From positions 2,903,501 to 2,967,500 of the forward strand of contig NZ_CP027666.1 in assembly GCF_003008535.1 (NCBI RefSeq): 64,000 nucleotides of DNA, given 5' to 3'. Position 1 is the stretch's first letter, and every line of letters starts with the position of its first letter. Made by a program: the position numbers and the translations under genes. Shown here in pieces: positions 8,891 through 17,321 of the stretch. The stretch comes from Ottowia oryzae. GTDB lineage: Bacteria; Pseudomonadota; Gammaproteobacteria; Burkholderiales; Burkholderiaceae_C. The notes beneath the pieces are model-generated. The model worked only from the letters and a program-made list of their open reading frames with translations. It made no database searches and had not been told where the DNA came from.

Positions 8891-8943
8891 TTTTTTTGGA
8901 AGCTGCTGGCGCTGGTGCAGCCTGCGCTGGAAGGCGATTTGCC
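8891..8943. repeat. R1 dispersed palindromic repeat
   Basis: Copy of R1 with arms AGCTGCTGGCGCTGG and CCTGCGCTGGAAGGCGA, preceded by a T-run. Confidence 0.7.
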
Positions 8944-9164
8944 ATAAAGGCGTGTGATGCAGCGGCTGGGTTTGTTCGCCGCTGGTCATGAGGCGCCGAC
9001 GAAGCCCAGCACAGCGTGAAACATCGAAGGCGCGCGTCAGCCGACGCGCTCTGACCGGCCTACCGCGCATCACGCTGCCGATCGCGCCTAGACGGCCACT
9101 GCTTACCCACCCCAGCCGCGCGTCGCGCCACACCGCCGCCGGGCCTTGCCTCTATCCTCACCCC

Positions 9165-9749
9165 ATGGAACCCATCAAACCCTACTTGCCCGCCTGGGCT
9201 GTTGGCTGGTCGGACGTGATCTGGCCCACGCTGCAGGTGGCCGCCATCGTGGCGGTGGCCTGGGTGCTGCAGGCGCTGATCCGGCGTTTGCTGACCCGGC
9301 TGGGCCAGCGCTACCAGCTGCCCGCCAACGTGGTGGCGCCCACGCGCAACCTGGCGCGCTGGGTGATCTACGGCGTGGCGGTGGTGGCGGTGCTCGAGCG
9401 CATTGGCGTGTCATCCACCGTGCTGTGGACGGGCATCACCAGCTTCGTGACCGTGGCGGCGGTGGCGTTTTTTGCCGCATGGAGCGTGCTGTCCAACCTG
9501 TTCTGCGCGCTGCTGATCTTCACCACCCGGCCGTTTCGCGAAGGCGACGTGGTGGAGGTGATCGACTCGGGCGACAAGCCCGGAATCAAGGGCCGCGTGG
9601 TCGACATCCGGTTGATCTACACCGTCATGCAAGACCAAGACGCCGCGCACCCGGGCGCCCTGCTCCAGGTGCCGAACACGCTGTTCTTTCAGAAATCGCT
9701 GCGCCGCTGGCGGGCGGGCACCGACTTCCGGGCGCCTGGCGACGGCTGA
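9165..9749 (+). CDS. Small MscS-family mechanosensitive channel
   Basis: A 194-residue membrane protein. Three hydrophobic helices occur at about residues 20-40, 60-80 and 85-115. They are followed by the MscS beta-domain sequence FTTRPFREGDVVEVID, GIKGRVVDIRLIYTVM and LLQVPNTLFFQKSLRRW. The protein ends right after this beta domain and lacks the alpha/beta C-terminal vestibule of E. coli MscS (286 residues). It probably opens under hypo-osmotic stress, but gating of such minimal forms is uncertain. The stop codon lies within the R2 repeat that starts at 9746, so the repeat may have shortened the original reading frame. Confidence 0.8.
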   Translation: MEPIKPYLPAWAVGWSDVIWPTLQVAAIVAVAWVLQALIRRLLTRLGQRYQLPANVVAPTRNLARWVIYGVAVVAVLERIGVSSTVLWTGITSFVTVAAVAFFAAWSVLSNLFCALLIFTTRPFREGDVVEVIDSGDKPGIKGRVVDIRLIYTVMQDQDAAHPGALLQVPNTLFFQKSLRRWRAGTDFRAPGDG

Positions 9750-9893
9750 TACGAATCCGCCCTCAAAAATATAAGAACCGTTCGGGCTGAGCCTGGCCTG
9801 TCCTGAGCTTGTCGAAGGGTCGAAGCCCTGCGCGGTGCATGCACTTCGACAAGCTCAGTGCGAACGGTTTCTGACGGATTGAACGCAATTTGG
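9746..9893. repeat. R2 inverted repeat, left copy
   Basis: 148 bases, present in inverted orientation at 12619-12742. It has unique ends (CTGATACGAATCCGCCCTCA and TCTGACGGATTGAACGCAAT) around a palindromic middle built of TTCGACAAGCTCAG-type units. It differs from the right copy by a 24-base gain, an extra CTGAGCTTGTCGAAGG-like unit. The outer edge carries the stop codon of the mini-MscS gene. Confidence 0.9.
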
Positions 9894-10151
9894 CATGAGG
9901 CGCCGAATACCAGCTAAATCGACCTGCAGCGCAGTCTGCGCCTGCACTGGCAGCTATCTTTTTTGAAGCCAATCGACCGATCCGCTGGCTGCGCGAAGGC
10001 GGACCGTCCCATCCGGCCCCGCGCACCCACCGCTATCCCGATGAGAGCACCCGGCGCACGTCAGACGGGCGCTGGCGTCGGATTGGACTGATGAACCGGC
10101 AACGCCCTCGCCGCATCAAGGCCCATCAGGGCGCATTGGAGGCCGCATCGA
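9750..10151. other. Non-coding, repeat-rich spacer
   Basis: About 400 bases between the convergent mini-MscS gene and acyl-CoA ligase. It is mostly R2 (to 9893) and one R1 copy (9916-9970). I see no gene in the remainder. Confidence 0.55.
9916..9970. repeat. R1 dispersed palindromic repeat
   Basis: Copy of R1: AAATCGACCTGCAGCGCAG, spacer, GCACTGGCAGCTATC, T-run, TTGAAGCC. Confidence 0.7.
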
Positions 10152-11861
10152 TCAAGGCTTCAGCGCCGCAAAGTCTTCCTCGAAAAACTCCAGCGGGCCG
10201 CGCGCTTCGGGCGCGGCGCTGCGTTCGGCCTCTGACCGGCGCATCTGCACGCGCCGGATCTTGCCGCTGATGGTCTTGGGCAGCTCATCGACAAACTGCA
10301 GGCGGCGCACGCGCTGGTACGGCGCCAGGCGCGCGCGCGCAAAGCTCAGGATGTCTTCGGCCAGCTCTGGCCCCGGCGCGTGCCCCAGGCCCACGGTGAC
10401 GTAGGCCTTGGGCACGGCCAGGCGCAGCGCGTCGGGGCTGGGGACGATGGCCACCTCGGTCACGGCGGGGTGCTCGATCAGCACGCTTTCCAGCTCAAAC
10501 GGGCTGATGCGGTAGTCGCTGGCCTTGAACACATCGTCCGCGCGGCCCACGAAGGTGATGTAGCCGTCGGCGTCGCGCGTGGCGGTGTCGCCGGTGTGGT
10601 AGCAGCCCTCGCGCATGACGTTGGTGGTGGCCTGGGCGCTGTCTTCGTAGCCCACCATCAGGCCCAACGGGCGCACGGCCAGGTTCAGGCCCACTTCGCC
10701 TTCGTCGGCCGGGTTGTCGTCCACGTCCAGCAACACCACTTCGTAGCCGGGCAAGGGCCGGCCCATGCTGCCGGGCTTGACGGGCTGGCCCGGCGTGTTG
10801 CCGATCTGCGCCGTGGTTTCGGTCTGGCCGAAGCCGTCGCGCAACGTCAGGCCCCAGGCCTGTTGCACCTGGTCGATGATTTCGGGGTTCAGCGGCTCGC
10901 CCGCGCCCAGCACTTCGCGCAGCGCCAGGCGGGCGGCCCAGGGGCGCAGGTCTTCCTGGATCAACATGCGCCACACGGTGGGTGGCGCGCACAGCGTGGT
11001 CACGCGGTGCTGCTCGATGGCTTTGAGCAGCGCGGGCGCCGCAAAACGGCTGTAGTTGAAGATGAAGACGGTGGCGCCCGCGTTCCACGGCGCGAAAAAG
11101 CAGCTCCAGGCGTGCTTGGCCCAGCCGGGCGAGCTGATGTTCAGGTGCACGTCGCCGGGCTGCAGGCCGATCCAGTACATGGTGCTGAGGTGCCCCACCG
11201 GGTAGCTTTGGTGCGTGTGCAGCACCAGCTTGGGCTTGGACGTGGTGCCGCTGGTGAAATACAGCAGCAGCGGGTCGGTGGCCTGCGTGGGGCCGTCGGG
11301 CGTGAAATCGGCCGGCGCAGTGGCGCTGTCGGCGTAGTCGAGCCAACCCGCCACGGGCTGGCCCACGGCGATGCGGGTGAAGCGGCCGCGCAGGTCGGCG
11401 AACTTGGGCGCGTGTTCGCTGGCGGCGGCCACGTGGCTCACCTTGCCGCGCGCCAGGCGGTCGGCCAGGTCGTCGGGCGTCAGCATCGGCGTGGCGGGGA
11501 TCATCACCGCACCCAGCTTGATGCAGGCCAGCATCAGCTCCCACAGGGGCAGCTCATTGCCCATCATCAGCAGAATGCGGTCGCCGCGCTGCACACCTTG
11601 CGCGCGCAGCCAGTTGGCCACCTGGCCCGAGCGGGCGCTGAGTTGCGCAAAGCTGCGGCGCACTTCGCTGCCGTCTTCGGCCACGATGTGCAGGGCCGTG
11701 GCGTCGTTGCCGCGGGCCATGGCGTCGAAATAGTCCAGCGCCCAGTTGAACTCGGTCAGCGCGGGCCACTGGAAATCGCGGTACGCGGTGGTGTAGTCGG
11801 TTCGATGCTTGAGCAGGAAATCCCGCGCCTGGGTGAAGGCGTCGAGCGCAGTGGCGGCCAT
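10152..11861 (-). CDS. AMP-forming acyl-CoA synthetase (medium-chain/aromatic acyl-CoA ligase type)
   Basis: A 569-residue adenylate-forming enzyme that would activate a carboxylic acid to its CoA thioester. The ATP-binding loop reads YFTSGTTSKPKLVLH (about residues 201-215), with Ser where the usual motif has Gly. Later motifs are GFGQTETTAQIGNTPG, CYHTGDTATRDADGYITFVG and the C-terminal PKTISGKIRR with the catalytic lysine near residue 530. The start at 11861 gives a protein beginning MAATALDAF. A longer frame upstream is not family-like. Substrate (medium-chain fatty acid or benzoate-like) is not decided. The gene stands with a small membrane gene between the inverted R2 copies. Confidence 0.88.
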   Translation of the reverse strand: MAATALDAFTQARDFLLKHRTDYTTAYRDFQWPALTEFNWALDYFDAMARGNDATALHIVAEDGSEVRRSFAQLSARSGQVANWLRAQGVQRGDRILLMMGNELPLWELMLACIKLGAVMIPATPMLTPDDLADRLARGKVSHVAAASEHAPKFADLRGRFTRIAVGQPVAGWLDYADSATAPADFTPDGPTQATDPLLLYFTSGTTSKPKLVLHTHQSYPVGHLSTMYWIGLQPGDVHLNISSPGWAKHAWSCFFAPWNAGATVFIFNYSRFAAPALLKAIEQHRVTTLCAPPTVWRMLIQEDLRPWAARLALREVLGAGEPLNPEIIDQVQQAWGLTLRDGFGQTETTAQIGNTPGQPVKPGSMGRPLPGYEVVLLDVDDNPADEGEVGLNLAVRPLGLMVGYEDSAQATTNVMREGCYHTGDTATRDADGYITFVGRADDVFKASDYRISPFELESVLIEHPAVTEVAIVPSPDALRLAVPKAYVTVGLGHAPGPELAEDILSFARARLAPYQRVRRLQFVDELPKTISGKIRRVQMRRSEAERSAAPEARGPLEFFEEDFAALKP

Positions 11862-11995
11862 GCTTGTCTCCGGTCTTGCCTTGGATGGCCCGCCGCCAAC
11901 GGCGTATGGCGGGCCTTGGCGGCATCGTAGCGCACCCGGCGGTGCGGGCGCCGCGCAGGCAGCGCGGCCGATCACATGTTGAATTTCAATGAACC

Positions 11996-12043
11996 AAACG
12001 GCCTCTGGCGCAGGTGCCACCAGCGCTAGCAGCTATGAAATCA
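11996..12043. repeat. R1 dispersed palindromic repeat
   Basis: Copy of R1: GCCTCTGGCGCAGGTGCCA, CCAGCGCTAGCAGCTATGAA, ATCAG. It lies between the acyl-CoA ligase and the downstream membrane gene. Confidence 0.7.
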
Positions 12044-12121
12044 GAAGCACCCAAAACGACACCGCGCGCGGTGGCATGCCAGCGCGCGCGGATGAAGGGG
12101 CGCGCCAGAGGCGCCAGCCGA

Positions 12122-12547
12122 TCAGGGGTGCGAGGGGGTGTGCCCGGCCGCGTCGGGCGCGGGCGCTTTCACTTCGCGCCAGCCCACGTCCTGCACGGCG
12201 GTGGGCGCCGTGGGGGCAGCGCCGGTGAAGCCGTTGGCGTCGGCGCGCGGCGTGGCGCTGGCGGGCTCAGCCTTGCGCCAGCCCTGGCGGGCCAGGCCGC
12301 GCGTCATGTCGCGGTAGCGGCGCCACAGCACGGTGACGGCGGCGGGCCGGCCGGTGAACACGCTAGCGATCAGGCTGGTGACGACCATCACCGCCAGCCA
12401 CACCAGCAGGCTGAGCGCGAACACCACGCCCATGGTGGCCAGCAGCGTCCAGACCATCAGGCTCATCAGGCGGCCAAAAAAACGCTCGGCAGCATTGCCG
12501 GGCGCGGCGGCAGGAGGGGTGAGGTAGCGGTAAGGCATGTCGTTCAT
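12122..12547 (-). CDS. Small membrane protein of unknown function
   Basis: A 141-residue protein starting MNDMPYRYLTPP. One long hydrophobic stretch at about residues 28-62 (LMSLMVWTLLATMGVVFALS and LLVWLAVMVVTSLIASVF) could form two tightly spaced membrane helices. A basic segment WRRYRDMTRGLARQGWRK follows, then a Pro/Ala-rich polar tail. I do not recognise the family. It lies in the same orientation as the acyl-CoA ligase, but the intervening R1 repeat and 260-base gap argue against a tight operon. It is inside the segment bounded by R2. Confidence 0.6.
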   Translation of the reverse strand: MNDMPYRYLTPPAAAPGNAAERFFGRLMSLMVWTLLATMGVVFALSLLVWLAVMVVTSLIASVFTGRPAAVTVLWRRYRDMTRGLARQGWRKAEPASATPRADANGFTGAAPTAPTAVQDVGWREVKAPAPDAAGHTPSHP

Positions 12548-12618
12548 GGCATTTTGACGTGAATTGACCTGCAAAGTTCGGCTTTCTGTCACGAAAGCTG
12601 GGCTGATCCAGGCTATTA

Positions 12619-12742
12619 CCAAATTGCGTTCAATCCGTCAGAAACCGTTCGCACTGAGCTTGTCGAAGTGCATGCACCGCGCAGGGCTTCGACAGGCTCA
12701 GCCCGAACGGTTCTTATATTCTTGAGGGCGGATTCGTATCAG
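12619..12742. repeat. R2 inverted repeat, right copy
   Basis: 124 bases, the inverted partner of 9746-9893, nearly identical apart from a 24-base deletion relative to the left copy. Its outer end overlaps nagZ and encodes the last residues of NagZ (DTNPPSRI) and its stop codon. Confidence 0.9.
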
Positions 12743-13823
12743 GGAGCAGCCCCAGCGACTGCAGGTACTCGGGCGATCGCATCAGTTCGTCCCAATCTGG
12801 CGACGACGTGGCGGGTATCAAGGCCGTGCGGCGCGCGTCGGCGGCGGCGCTGGGGCGCCAGCGGCCGGTCAGCTGGGCTTTGGCCAGCCCGTCGATCACG
12901 TCGTCCAGCACGTCGCCGCCTTGCAGCGACTGGTTGCACATCAGCGCCAAGTCGCACCCCGCGTCCAGCGCGGCCAGCACGGCTTCGGTGGGGGTCAGCT
13001 GCTGGCCGCCGATGTGGCGCGCGCCTTCCATGGACAGATCGTCGGTGAACACGGCGCCGCCAAAGCCCAGGCGCCCGCGCAGCACGGCCTGCAGCCAGCG
13101 CGCCGAATAGCCCGCCGGGCGCGCGTCCACACGCGGGTACACCACGTGCGCGGCCATCACGGCGGTGAGCGTGCTGCGCTGCCAGCCGTAGGGCGCGGCG
13201 TCGTCCTGCAGGATGGCGCGCAGCGTGCGCCGGTCGATGGGCACGTGCGTGTGCGAATCGGCCGCCACGTGGCCGTGCCCCGGAAAGTGCTTGCCGCAAT
13301 GCGCCATGCCCGCGCGCAGCATGCCGTGCGCCACGCTTTTGGCCAGCATGGTCACGACGCGCGGGTCGGCGTGAAAGGCGCGGTCGCCAATCACTGTGCT
13401 GCGCGATGGGCCTGGTGCAGCGCCCTGCTCGCTCCAGTCCAGATCCAGCACGGGGGTGAAGGAAAAATCGACCCCGCAGGCGCGCAGCTCAGCCGCCAGC
13501 ACGTGGCCGCAGGCGCTGGCCGCGTCTTGCGCGCGCATGGGGTCTTGCATCCACAAATCGCCCAGCGCGCGCATGGGCGGCAGGTGGGTGAAGCCATCGG
13601 TGCGAAAGCGCTGCACGCGCCCGCCTTCATGGTCCACGCAGATCAGCAGGTCGCGGCGCAGGCGGTGGATGCTGGCCGTGAGCGCCGTCAGCTGTGCGCG
13701 GCTTTGCCAGTTGCGCGTGAACAAGATCAAGCCGCCGACCAGCGGGTGCGACAGGCGCCGGCGGTCGTCTGTGGTGAGTTCGGTGCCGGCAATGTCGATG
13801 AGCAGGGGCGACTGGATTTCCAT
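12714..13823 (-). CDS. nagZ: Beta-N-acetylhexosaminidase NagZ (glycoside hydrolase family 3)
   Basis: A 369-residue cytoplasmic enzyme that removes GlcNAc from muropeptides during cell-wall recycling. Visible GH3 features are LLICVDHEGGRVQRFR, KHFPGHGHVAADSHTHVP (mobile loop with the catalytic His) near residue 178, and AVFTDDLSMEGARHIGG with the nucleophilic Asp near residue 259. The start ATG at 13823 gives MEIQSPLLIDIAGTEL, the normal N-terminus. The last eight or so residues and the stop codon come from the R2 repeat, so the natural C-terminus was probably altered when R2 arrived. It lies downstream of acpS, the usual beta-proteobacterial order. Confidence 0.94.
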   Translation of the reverse strand: MEIQSPLLIDIAGTELTTDDRRRLSHPLVGGLILFTRNWQSRAQLTALTASIHRLRRDLLICVDHEGGRVQRFRTDGFTHLPPMRALGDLWMQDPMRAQDAASACGHVLAAELRACGVDFSFTPVLDLDWSEQGAAPGPSRSTVIGDRAFHADPRVVTMLAKSVAHGMLRAGMAHCGKHFPGHGHVAADSHTHVPIDRRTLRAILQDDAAPYGWQRSTLTAVMAAHVVYPRVDARPAGYSARWLQAVLRGRLGFGGAVFTDDLSMEGARHIGGQQLTPTEAVLAALDAGCDLALMCNQSLQGGDVLDDVIDGLAKAQLTGRWRPSAAADARRTALIPATSSPDWDELMRSPEYLQSLGLLPDTNPPSRI

Positions 13824-13884
13824 GGTGGCGCGGGCCGCGTTGGCCCCTAGAGTGAAGCGGTGCGGCAGTGTAGCCGCTCTCATG

Positions 13885-13932
13885 TTTTGATAGCTGCTGG
13901 CGCACGCCGCACGGGCGCTACAGCTCGATTGG
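13885..13932. repeat. R1 dispersed palindromic repeat
   Basis: Copy of R1 between acpS and nagZ: TTTTGATAGCTGCTGGCGCA, spacer, GGGCGCTACAGCTCGATTGG. Confidence 0.75.
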
Positions 13933-13947
13933 CTTGATAAGACTTGC

Positions 13948-14352
13948 TCAGGCCGCTGTGCCTGCGCGCTCAACCACGCAGAAGCTGGCCGCGTATTCGC
14001 TTTCGTCCGTCACGGTGATGTGCGCCGTCAGGCCCCTGGCTTCAAACCAGGGCTTCAGCTCGCCGTGCAGCACGATCACCGGCTCGCCGCTGGGGCGGTT
14101 GGCGATCTCGCACAGCCGCCAGTGCATGGGCAGGCGCATGCCCAGGCCGATGGCCTTGCTGAACGCCTCTTTGGCCGAAAAGCGGGTGGCCAGGTAGCGC
14201 ACGCCGCGCTCGGGCCAGCGCGCACCGCGGCGGCGCCAGACGGCCAGCTCGGCGTCGGACAGGATTTTTTCGGCAAAGCGCTCGCCATGCCGCTCAAAGC
14301 TGGCGCGGATGCGGCGAATGTCGCAAATGTCGGTGCCGATGCCGTAGATCAT
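13948..14352 (-). CDS. acpS: Holo-[acyl-carrier-protein] synthase
   Basis: A 134-residue phosphopantetheinyl transferase that converts apo-ACP (acpP at 30322-30558) to holo-ACP. The two metal/CoA-binding signatures are present: MIYGIGTDICDIRRI at the N-terminus and RFSAKEAFSKAIG near residue 57. The length is normal. In related genomes it directly follows pdxJ. Here a restriction-modification gene and two R1 repeats separate them by 3 kb. Confidence 0.95.
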   Translation of the reverse strand: MIYGIGTDICDIRRIRASFERHGERFAEKILSDAELAVWRRRGARWPERGVRYLATRFSAKEAFSKAIGLGMRLPMHWRLCEIANRPSGEPVIVLHGELKPWFEARGLTAHITVTDESEYAASFCVVERAGTAA

Positions 14353-14358
14353 TTTTAC

Positions 14359-14414
14359 AAGCCAAATCAGCCGCCAGCGCTTGATGGACGGGCGCGAGCA
14401 GCTATTGAATCAGG
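14359..14414. repeat. R1 repeat, left flank of the restriction-modification gene
   Basis: AAGCCAAATCAGCCGCCAGC, spacer, GAGCAGCTATTGAATCAGGA. Same orientation as the copy at 17265-17319. It carries the stop codon of the restriction-modification gene at 14410-14412. Confidence 0.8.
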
Positions 14415-17253
14415 AGTTGTCAAGCGGCTTTGCGCGCCTGCGGCGCGTGGGTCTGGCCGGCACGTCCAGCGGCGCGGCCAGTTGCTGGTACAGGCCAAAC
14501 AGAAAGGCCACGCGGCTGGCGTCCTCCTTGCCACCCTTGTAGCCGTAGGCGGCATCGACGGCGCGGTCGAGCGCGGCATGGGCGCGGGCGAGTTCGGCGG
14601 GCATGGTGTCGGGGTTGTAGAGCAGCGCCATGCTGGCATGCTGGCCGGCCTTGGCGCACAGGTCGAATTCGCGCTGGCGGGCGTCCAGCACGGCCTGGGC
14701 TGCGGTTTCGACGGCCTGGCGGTGCTTGTCTGCCAGCGGCTGCGGCCAGGGGTAGTTGTTGTAGACGATGGTGTTGGAGTAGCGGTAGTCGCTTTTCAGC
14801 CGCCCGGCCACGGTGCGCATCCAGGCGTTGTGCATGGTGCTGCACAGCATGCCGAAGTGGTACGGGGTGGCGTTGGGGAGCATGAACACCAGATTGCTGG
14901 CAATGACCTCGGCCGGCATGTAGCCGATCGGTACGATGCGGCGCCTCTCTGACGAAACGCTTGGAACCAGCAAATACGGCTTGTCCGTCTGACGTATTTC
15001 CCCGAACAGATGCGGGGTCTGGGCTAAAAGTTGAGTGGGCACCTTGCTGCTTTGCATACGCATGGCACGCACCGCAGCCAGCCGCCGCTTCAGCTCGGGT
15101 GATGCGGCCTTGTCCGCAGAAGTCGCCTCAACCAGCCACAGGCAAAAGCGCGACACGTTGTTGATGAATTCATCCGCCCCCAGAAACGGGGCGATGTAGC
15201 GCGCCGCCACCGGATCGGTGGCGCGAATGTGTTCGGCTTCTTCGGCGGACAGCAGCAGGTGCCCGCCATCCGTAGGCTTGCTGCCGTATGACATTTCAGG
15301 CACGCCGTCCTGCAGCGGCTTTCGCCGCTTGTCCAGCAGCACGGTGGGGGCATCGACCAGGTAGGGGTTGAGCCGGCTGACCACGCTTTCAACGCCCTCG
15401 CCGGCAATGTCGTCGCCGTAATCGAACACGCGCACGGGCTGCGCGGGCGGGCACAGGGCAAAACCGATGATGACGCAATGCACGGCGGCCACGCCGCGCC
15501 CTTCGTTGCTCCACTTGAAGGTGCGGTGCGCAAAGTGGATGTGCGCGCCCATCGGCAGCAGCAGCGACCACAGGGCGGCCACCTGCTCGCCCTGGCTGAT
15601 GCTGTTGGTGGACACAAAGGCCGTGTGCACAAGCGGGTTGGCCTGCATGTAGTGCGCGGCCTTGAGGTACCAGGCCGCCACGTAGTCCAGCACGCCCACG
15701 CCCTTGGTGTTGCCGTATACCGCTTCCAGGTCTTCCTTCTGCGCCCTGGTCTGGTTGCTGTAGCCCACAAACGGCGGATTGCCCACGATGTAGCTGCAGT
15801 CGCCCGGCGCCAGCACGTCGGCCCAGTCCACGCGCAGGGCGTTGGCGTGGCGGATATGCGGGCTGTGCACCAGGGGCACGCTGGGGCGGGTGCTGCCGAA
15901 CAGGCTGGCGGCCTCCAGGTTCATCTGGTGGTCGGTGATCCACAGGGCCACCTGGGCGATGTGGGCGGCGCTCTGGTCGATTTCGATGCCGTAGAACTGG
16001 TCGACGTTGACGCGGCTGAGGGTGCCGATGTCGAGCAGGCCGCGGCTTTGCCCGCCTTTGCTGAACAGGCGCTCGATGAGGGCCATCTCCAGCCGCCGCA
16101 GCTCGCGGTAGGCGATGACGAGAAAGTTGCCGCAGCCGCAGGCGGGGTCTAGCACGCGGATGCGGGGCAGCTTGTCGTACAGCGCCTGCAGGCGCGCGCG
16201 GCTGCTGCCAGCGGCGTGCAGTTGGGCGCGCAGGCCGTCCATGAACAGGGGGTTGATGGCGCGCAGGATGTTGCGCTCGGACGTGTAGTGCGCGCCCAGC
16301 TCGCGGCGGCTGGCGGTGCGGCTCTGGTCGGGGGTCTGCTGTTCGAGCACGCCCTGGAACATGGCGCCGAAGATGGCGGGCGAGATGCCGGACCAGTCGA
16401 GCCGCACGCAGTCCAGCAGCAGCTGGCGCAGGGTGCTGTCGAAGGCGGGGATGCGGGTGCGCCCGGCAAAGAGCTGGCCGTTGACCCAGGCGAAGGCAGC
16501 CAGGGCTTCGTCGAGCAGGCGGCTGCGCTGGGCGGGGGCGGTGTCGAGCACCTCGAACAATTCGGCCAGGGTGGCGCCCAGGTCTTTGCCGTCGTCTCGG
16601 GTGGCTTCGATGAGGCGGCGGAACTGGCCGTCGTCGCCAAAGATGGCGGTGTCGTCGGCGAACAGGCAGAACAGCAGGCGGGTGAGGAAGGTTTCGAGGT
16701 CGCGCCCGGTGAAGTTGCTGCGCAGCAGGGCGTCGTGCAGCGCGGCCATTTGCTCGGCGGCGCGGCGGTCGGCCTCGGTTTCTTCGGTGATGACGGGCGG
16801 GGTGTCGTCGGTGAGAAAGCGGAACCACTCGGCGTGCCGGGGCAGCTCGGCCAGGGTGCAGGTGTGCTGCGCGTCCTGCGCCAGGTCGAACAGGGCGAAG
16901 CGGCCAAAGTCGTGCAGCAGCACGTAGCGCGGCTGCTGGTGCGGCGGGCAGGCCCAGCGGTAGGCTTCGGCCTGCTGGCGGGCTTTTTTGAGGTCTTTGC
17001 CCAGGCTTTTGCCTTCGACGATGACTTTGCCGGGGATGAAGCCATCCATGTAGCCGGTGCCGCCGTCGGCCAGGGTGACACGGTATTCGCGCTGGTACTG
17101 GTGCGCGGCAATGCCGAAGCAGGCCAGAAAGTCGGCGGTGAAGAGCTTTTCGTCGGCGCGTTCGCTGCTGGTGCCCTGCCATTGGTGGGCAAAGGCAGCG
17201 AGCCGTTTTCGCAGTTCGTTGGTGGTGAGGCGGGTGGCGGCTCTGGCGGGCAT
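14410..17253 (-). CDS. MmeI-like type IIL restriction-modification enzyme (fused endonuclease and N6-adenine methyltransferase)
   Basis: A 947-residue single-chain enzyme. The N-terminal PD-(D/E)xK nuclease has Asp70 in GYMDGFIPGK and Glu80/Lys82 in VIVEGKSLG, the D-x9-E-x-K spacing and numbering I recall for MmeI. A helical spacer follows. The methyltransferase has SAM motif I RVLDPACGCGNFLVIAYREL near residue 367 and catalytic motif IV IVGNPPFVGYS near residue 489, the NPPF form typical of N6-adenine. The C-terminal third, with its TRD-like middle and the YNNYPWPQP block, should read the DNA target. Type IIL enzymes cut about 20 bases from a short site and protect by methylating one strand. 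All key residues look intact. The gene sits alone inside the pdxJ-acpS interval and is bracketed by R1 repeats. The target sequence cannot be read from here. Confidence 0.88.
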   Translation of the reverse strand: MPARAATRLTTNELRKRLAAFAHQWQGTSSERADEKLFTADFLACFGIAAHQYQREYRVTLADGGTGYMDGFIPGKVIVEGKSLGKDLKKARQQAEAYRWACPPHQQPRYVLLHDFGRFALFDLAQDAQHTCTLAELPRHAEWFRFLTDDTPPVITEETEADRRAAEQMAALHDALLRSNFTGRDLETFLTRLLFCLFADDTAIFGDDGQFRRLIEATRDDGKDLGATLAELFEVLDTAPAQRSRLLDEALAAFAWVNGQLFAGRTRIPAFDSTLRQLLLDCVRLDWSGISPAIFGAMFQGVLEQQTPDQSRTASRRELGAHYTSERNILRAINPLFMDGLRAQLHAAGSSRARLQALYDKLPRIRVLDPACGCGNFLVIAYRELRRLEMALIERLFSKGGQSRGLLDIGTLSRVNVDQFYGIEIDQSAAHIAQVALWITDHQMNLEAASLFGSTRPSVPLVHSPHIRHANALRVDWADVLAPGDCSYIVGNPPFVGYSNQTRAQKEDLEAVYGNTKGVGVLDYVAAWYLKAAHYMQANPLVHTAFVSTNSISQGEQVAALWSLLLPMGAHIHFAHRTFKWSNEGRGVAAVHCVIIGFALCPPAQPVRVFDYGDDIAGEGVESVVSRLNPYLVDAPTVLLDKRRKPLQDGVPEMSYGSKPTDGGHLLLSAEEAEHIRATDPVAARYIAPFLGADEFINNVSRFCLWLVEATSADKAASPELKRRLAAVRAMRMQSSKVPTQLLAQTPHLFGEIRQTDKPYLLVPSVSSERRRIVPIGYMPAEVIASNLVFMLPNATPYHFGMLCSTMHNAWMRTVAGRLKSDYRYSNTIVYNNYPWPQPLADKHRQAVETAAQAVLDARQREFDLCAKAGQHASMALLYNPDTMPAELARAHAALDRAVDAAYGYKGGKEDASRVAFLFGLYQQLAAPLDVPARPTRRRRAKPLDNS

Positions 17254-17264
17254 GGACTTGGAAC

Positions 17265-17319
17265 GAAAATGGCCGCCAGCGCTTTGCTGGCAAGCGTTGG
17301 AAGCTATTTATTCAGGATC
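17265..17319. repeat. R1 repeat, right flank of the restriction-modification gene
   Basis: GAAAATGGCCGCCAGCGCTT, spacer, GTTGGAAGCTATTTATTCAG. It shares the GCCGCCAGCGCTT arm and the AGCTATT...ATTCAGGA-like end with 14359-14414 in direct orientation. It abuts the pdxJ stop codon. Confidence 0.8.
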
Positions 17320-17321
17320 AA

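Larger units (their letters stand above)
8714..9164. other. Non-coding spacer between lysS and the mini-MscS gene
   Basis: About 450 bases in which I see no convincing gene. It holds a perfect GC hairpin right after lysS (8720-8742) and one R1 repeat (8891-8943). The upstream frame extension of the channel gene into this region shows no family-like sequence. Confidence 0.55.

Noticed and set aside
10380..11930. A 516-residue open frame opposite the acyl-CoA ligase
   Set aside because: The minus strand carries a clear adenylate-forming enzyme over the same bases. The plus-strand product has biased composition and no motif.
14410..17253. Reading the 947-residue protein as a phage-defence methylase of a multi-gene system such as BREX or DISARM
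   Set aside because: No partner genes are nearby, and the N-terminal nuclease motif with MmeI numbering explains the protein as a stand-alone type IIL enzyme.
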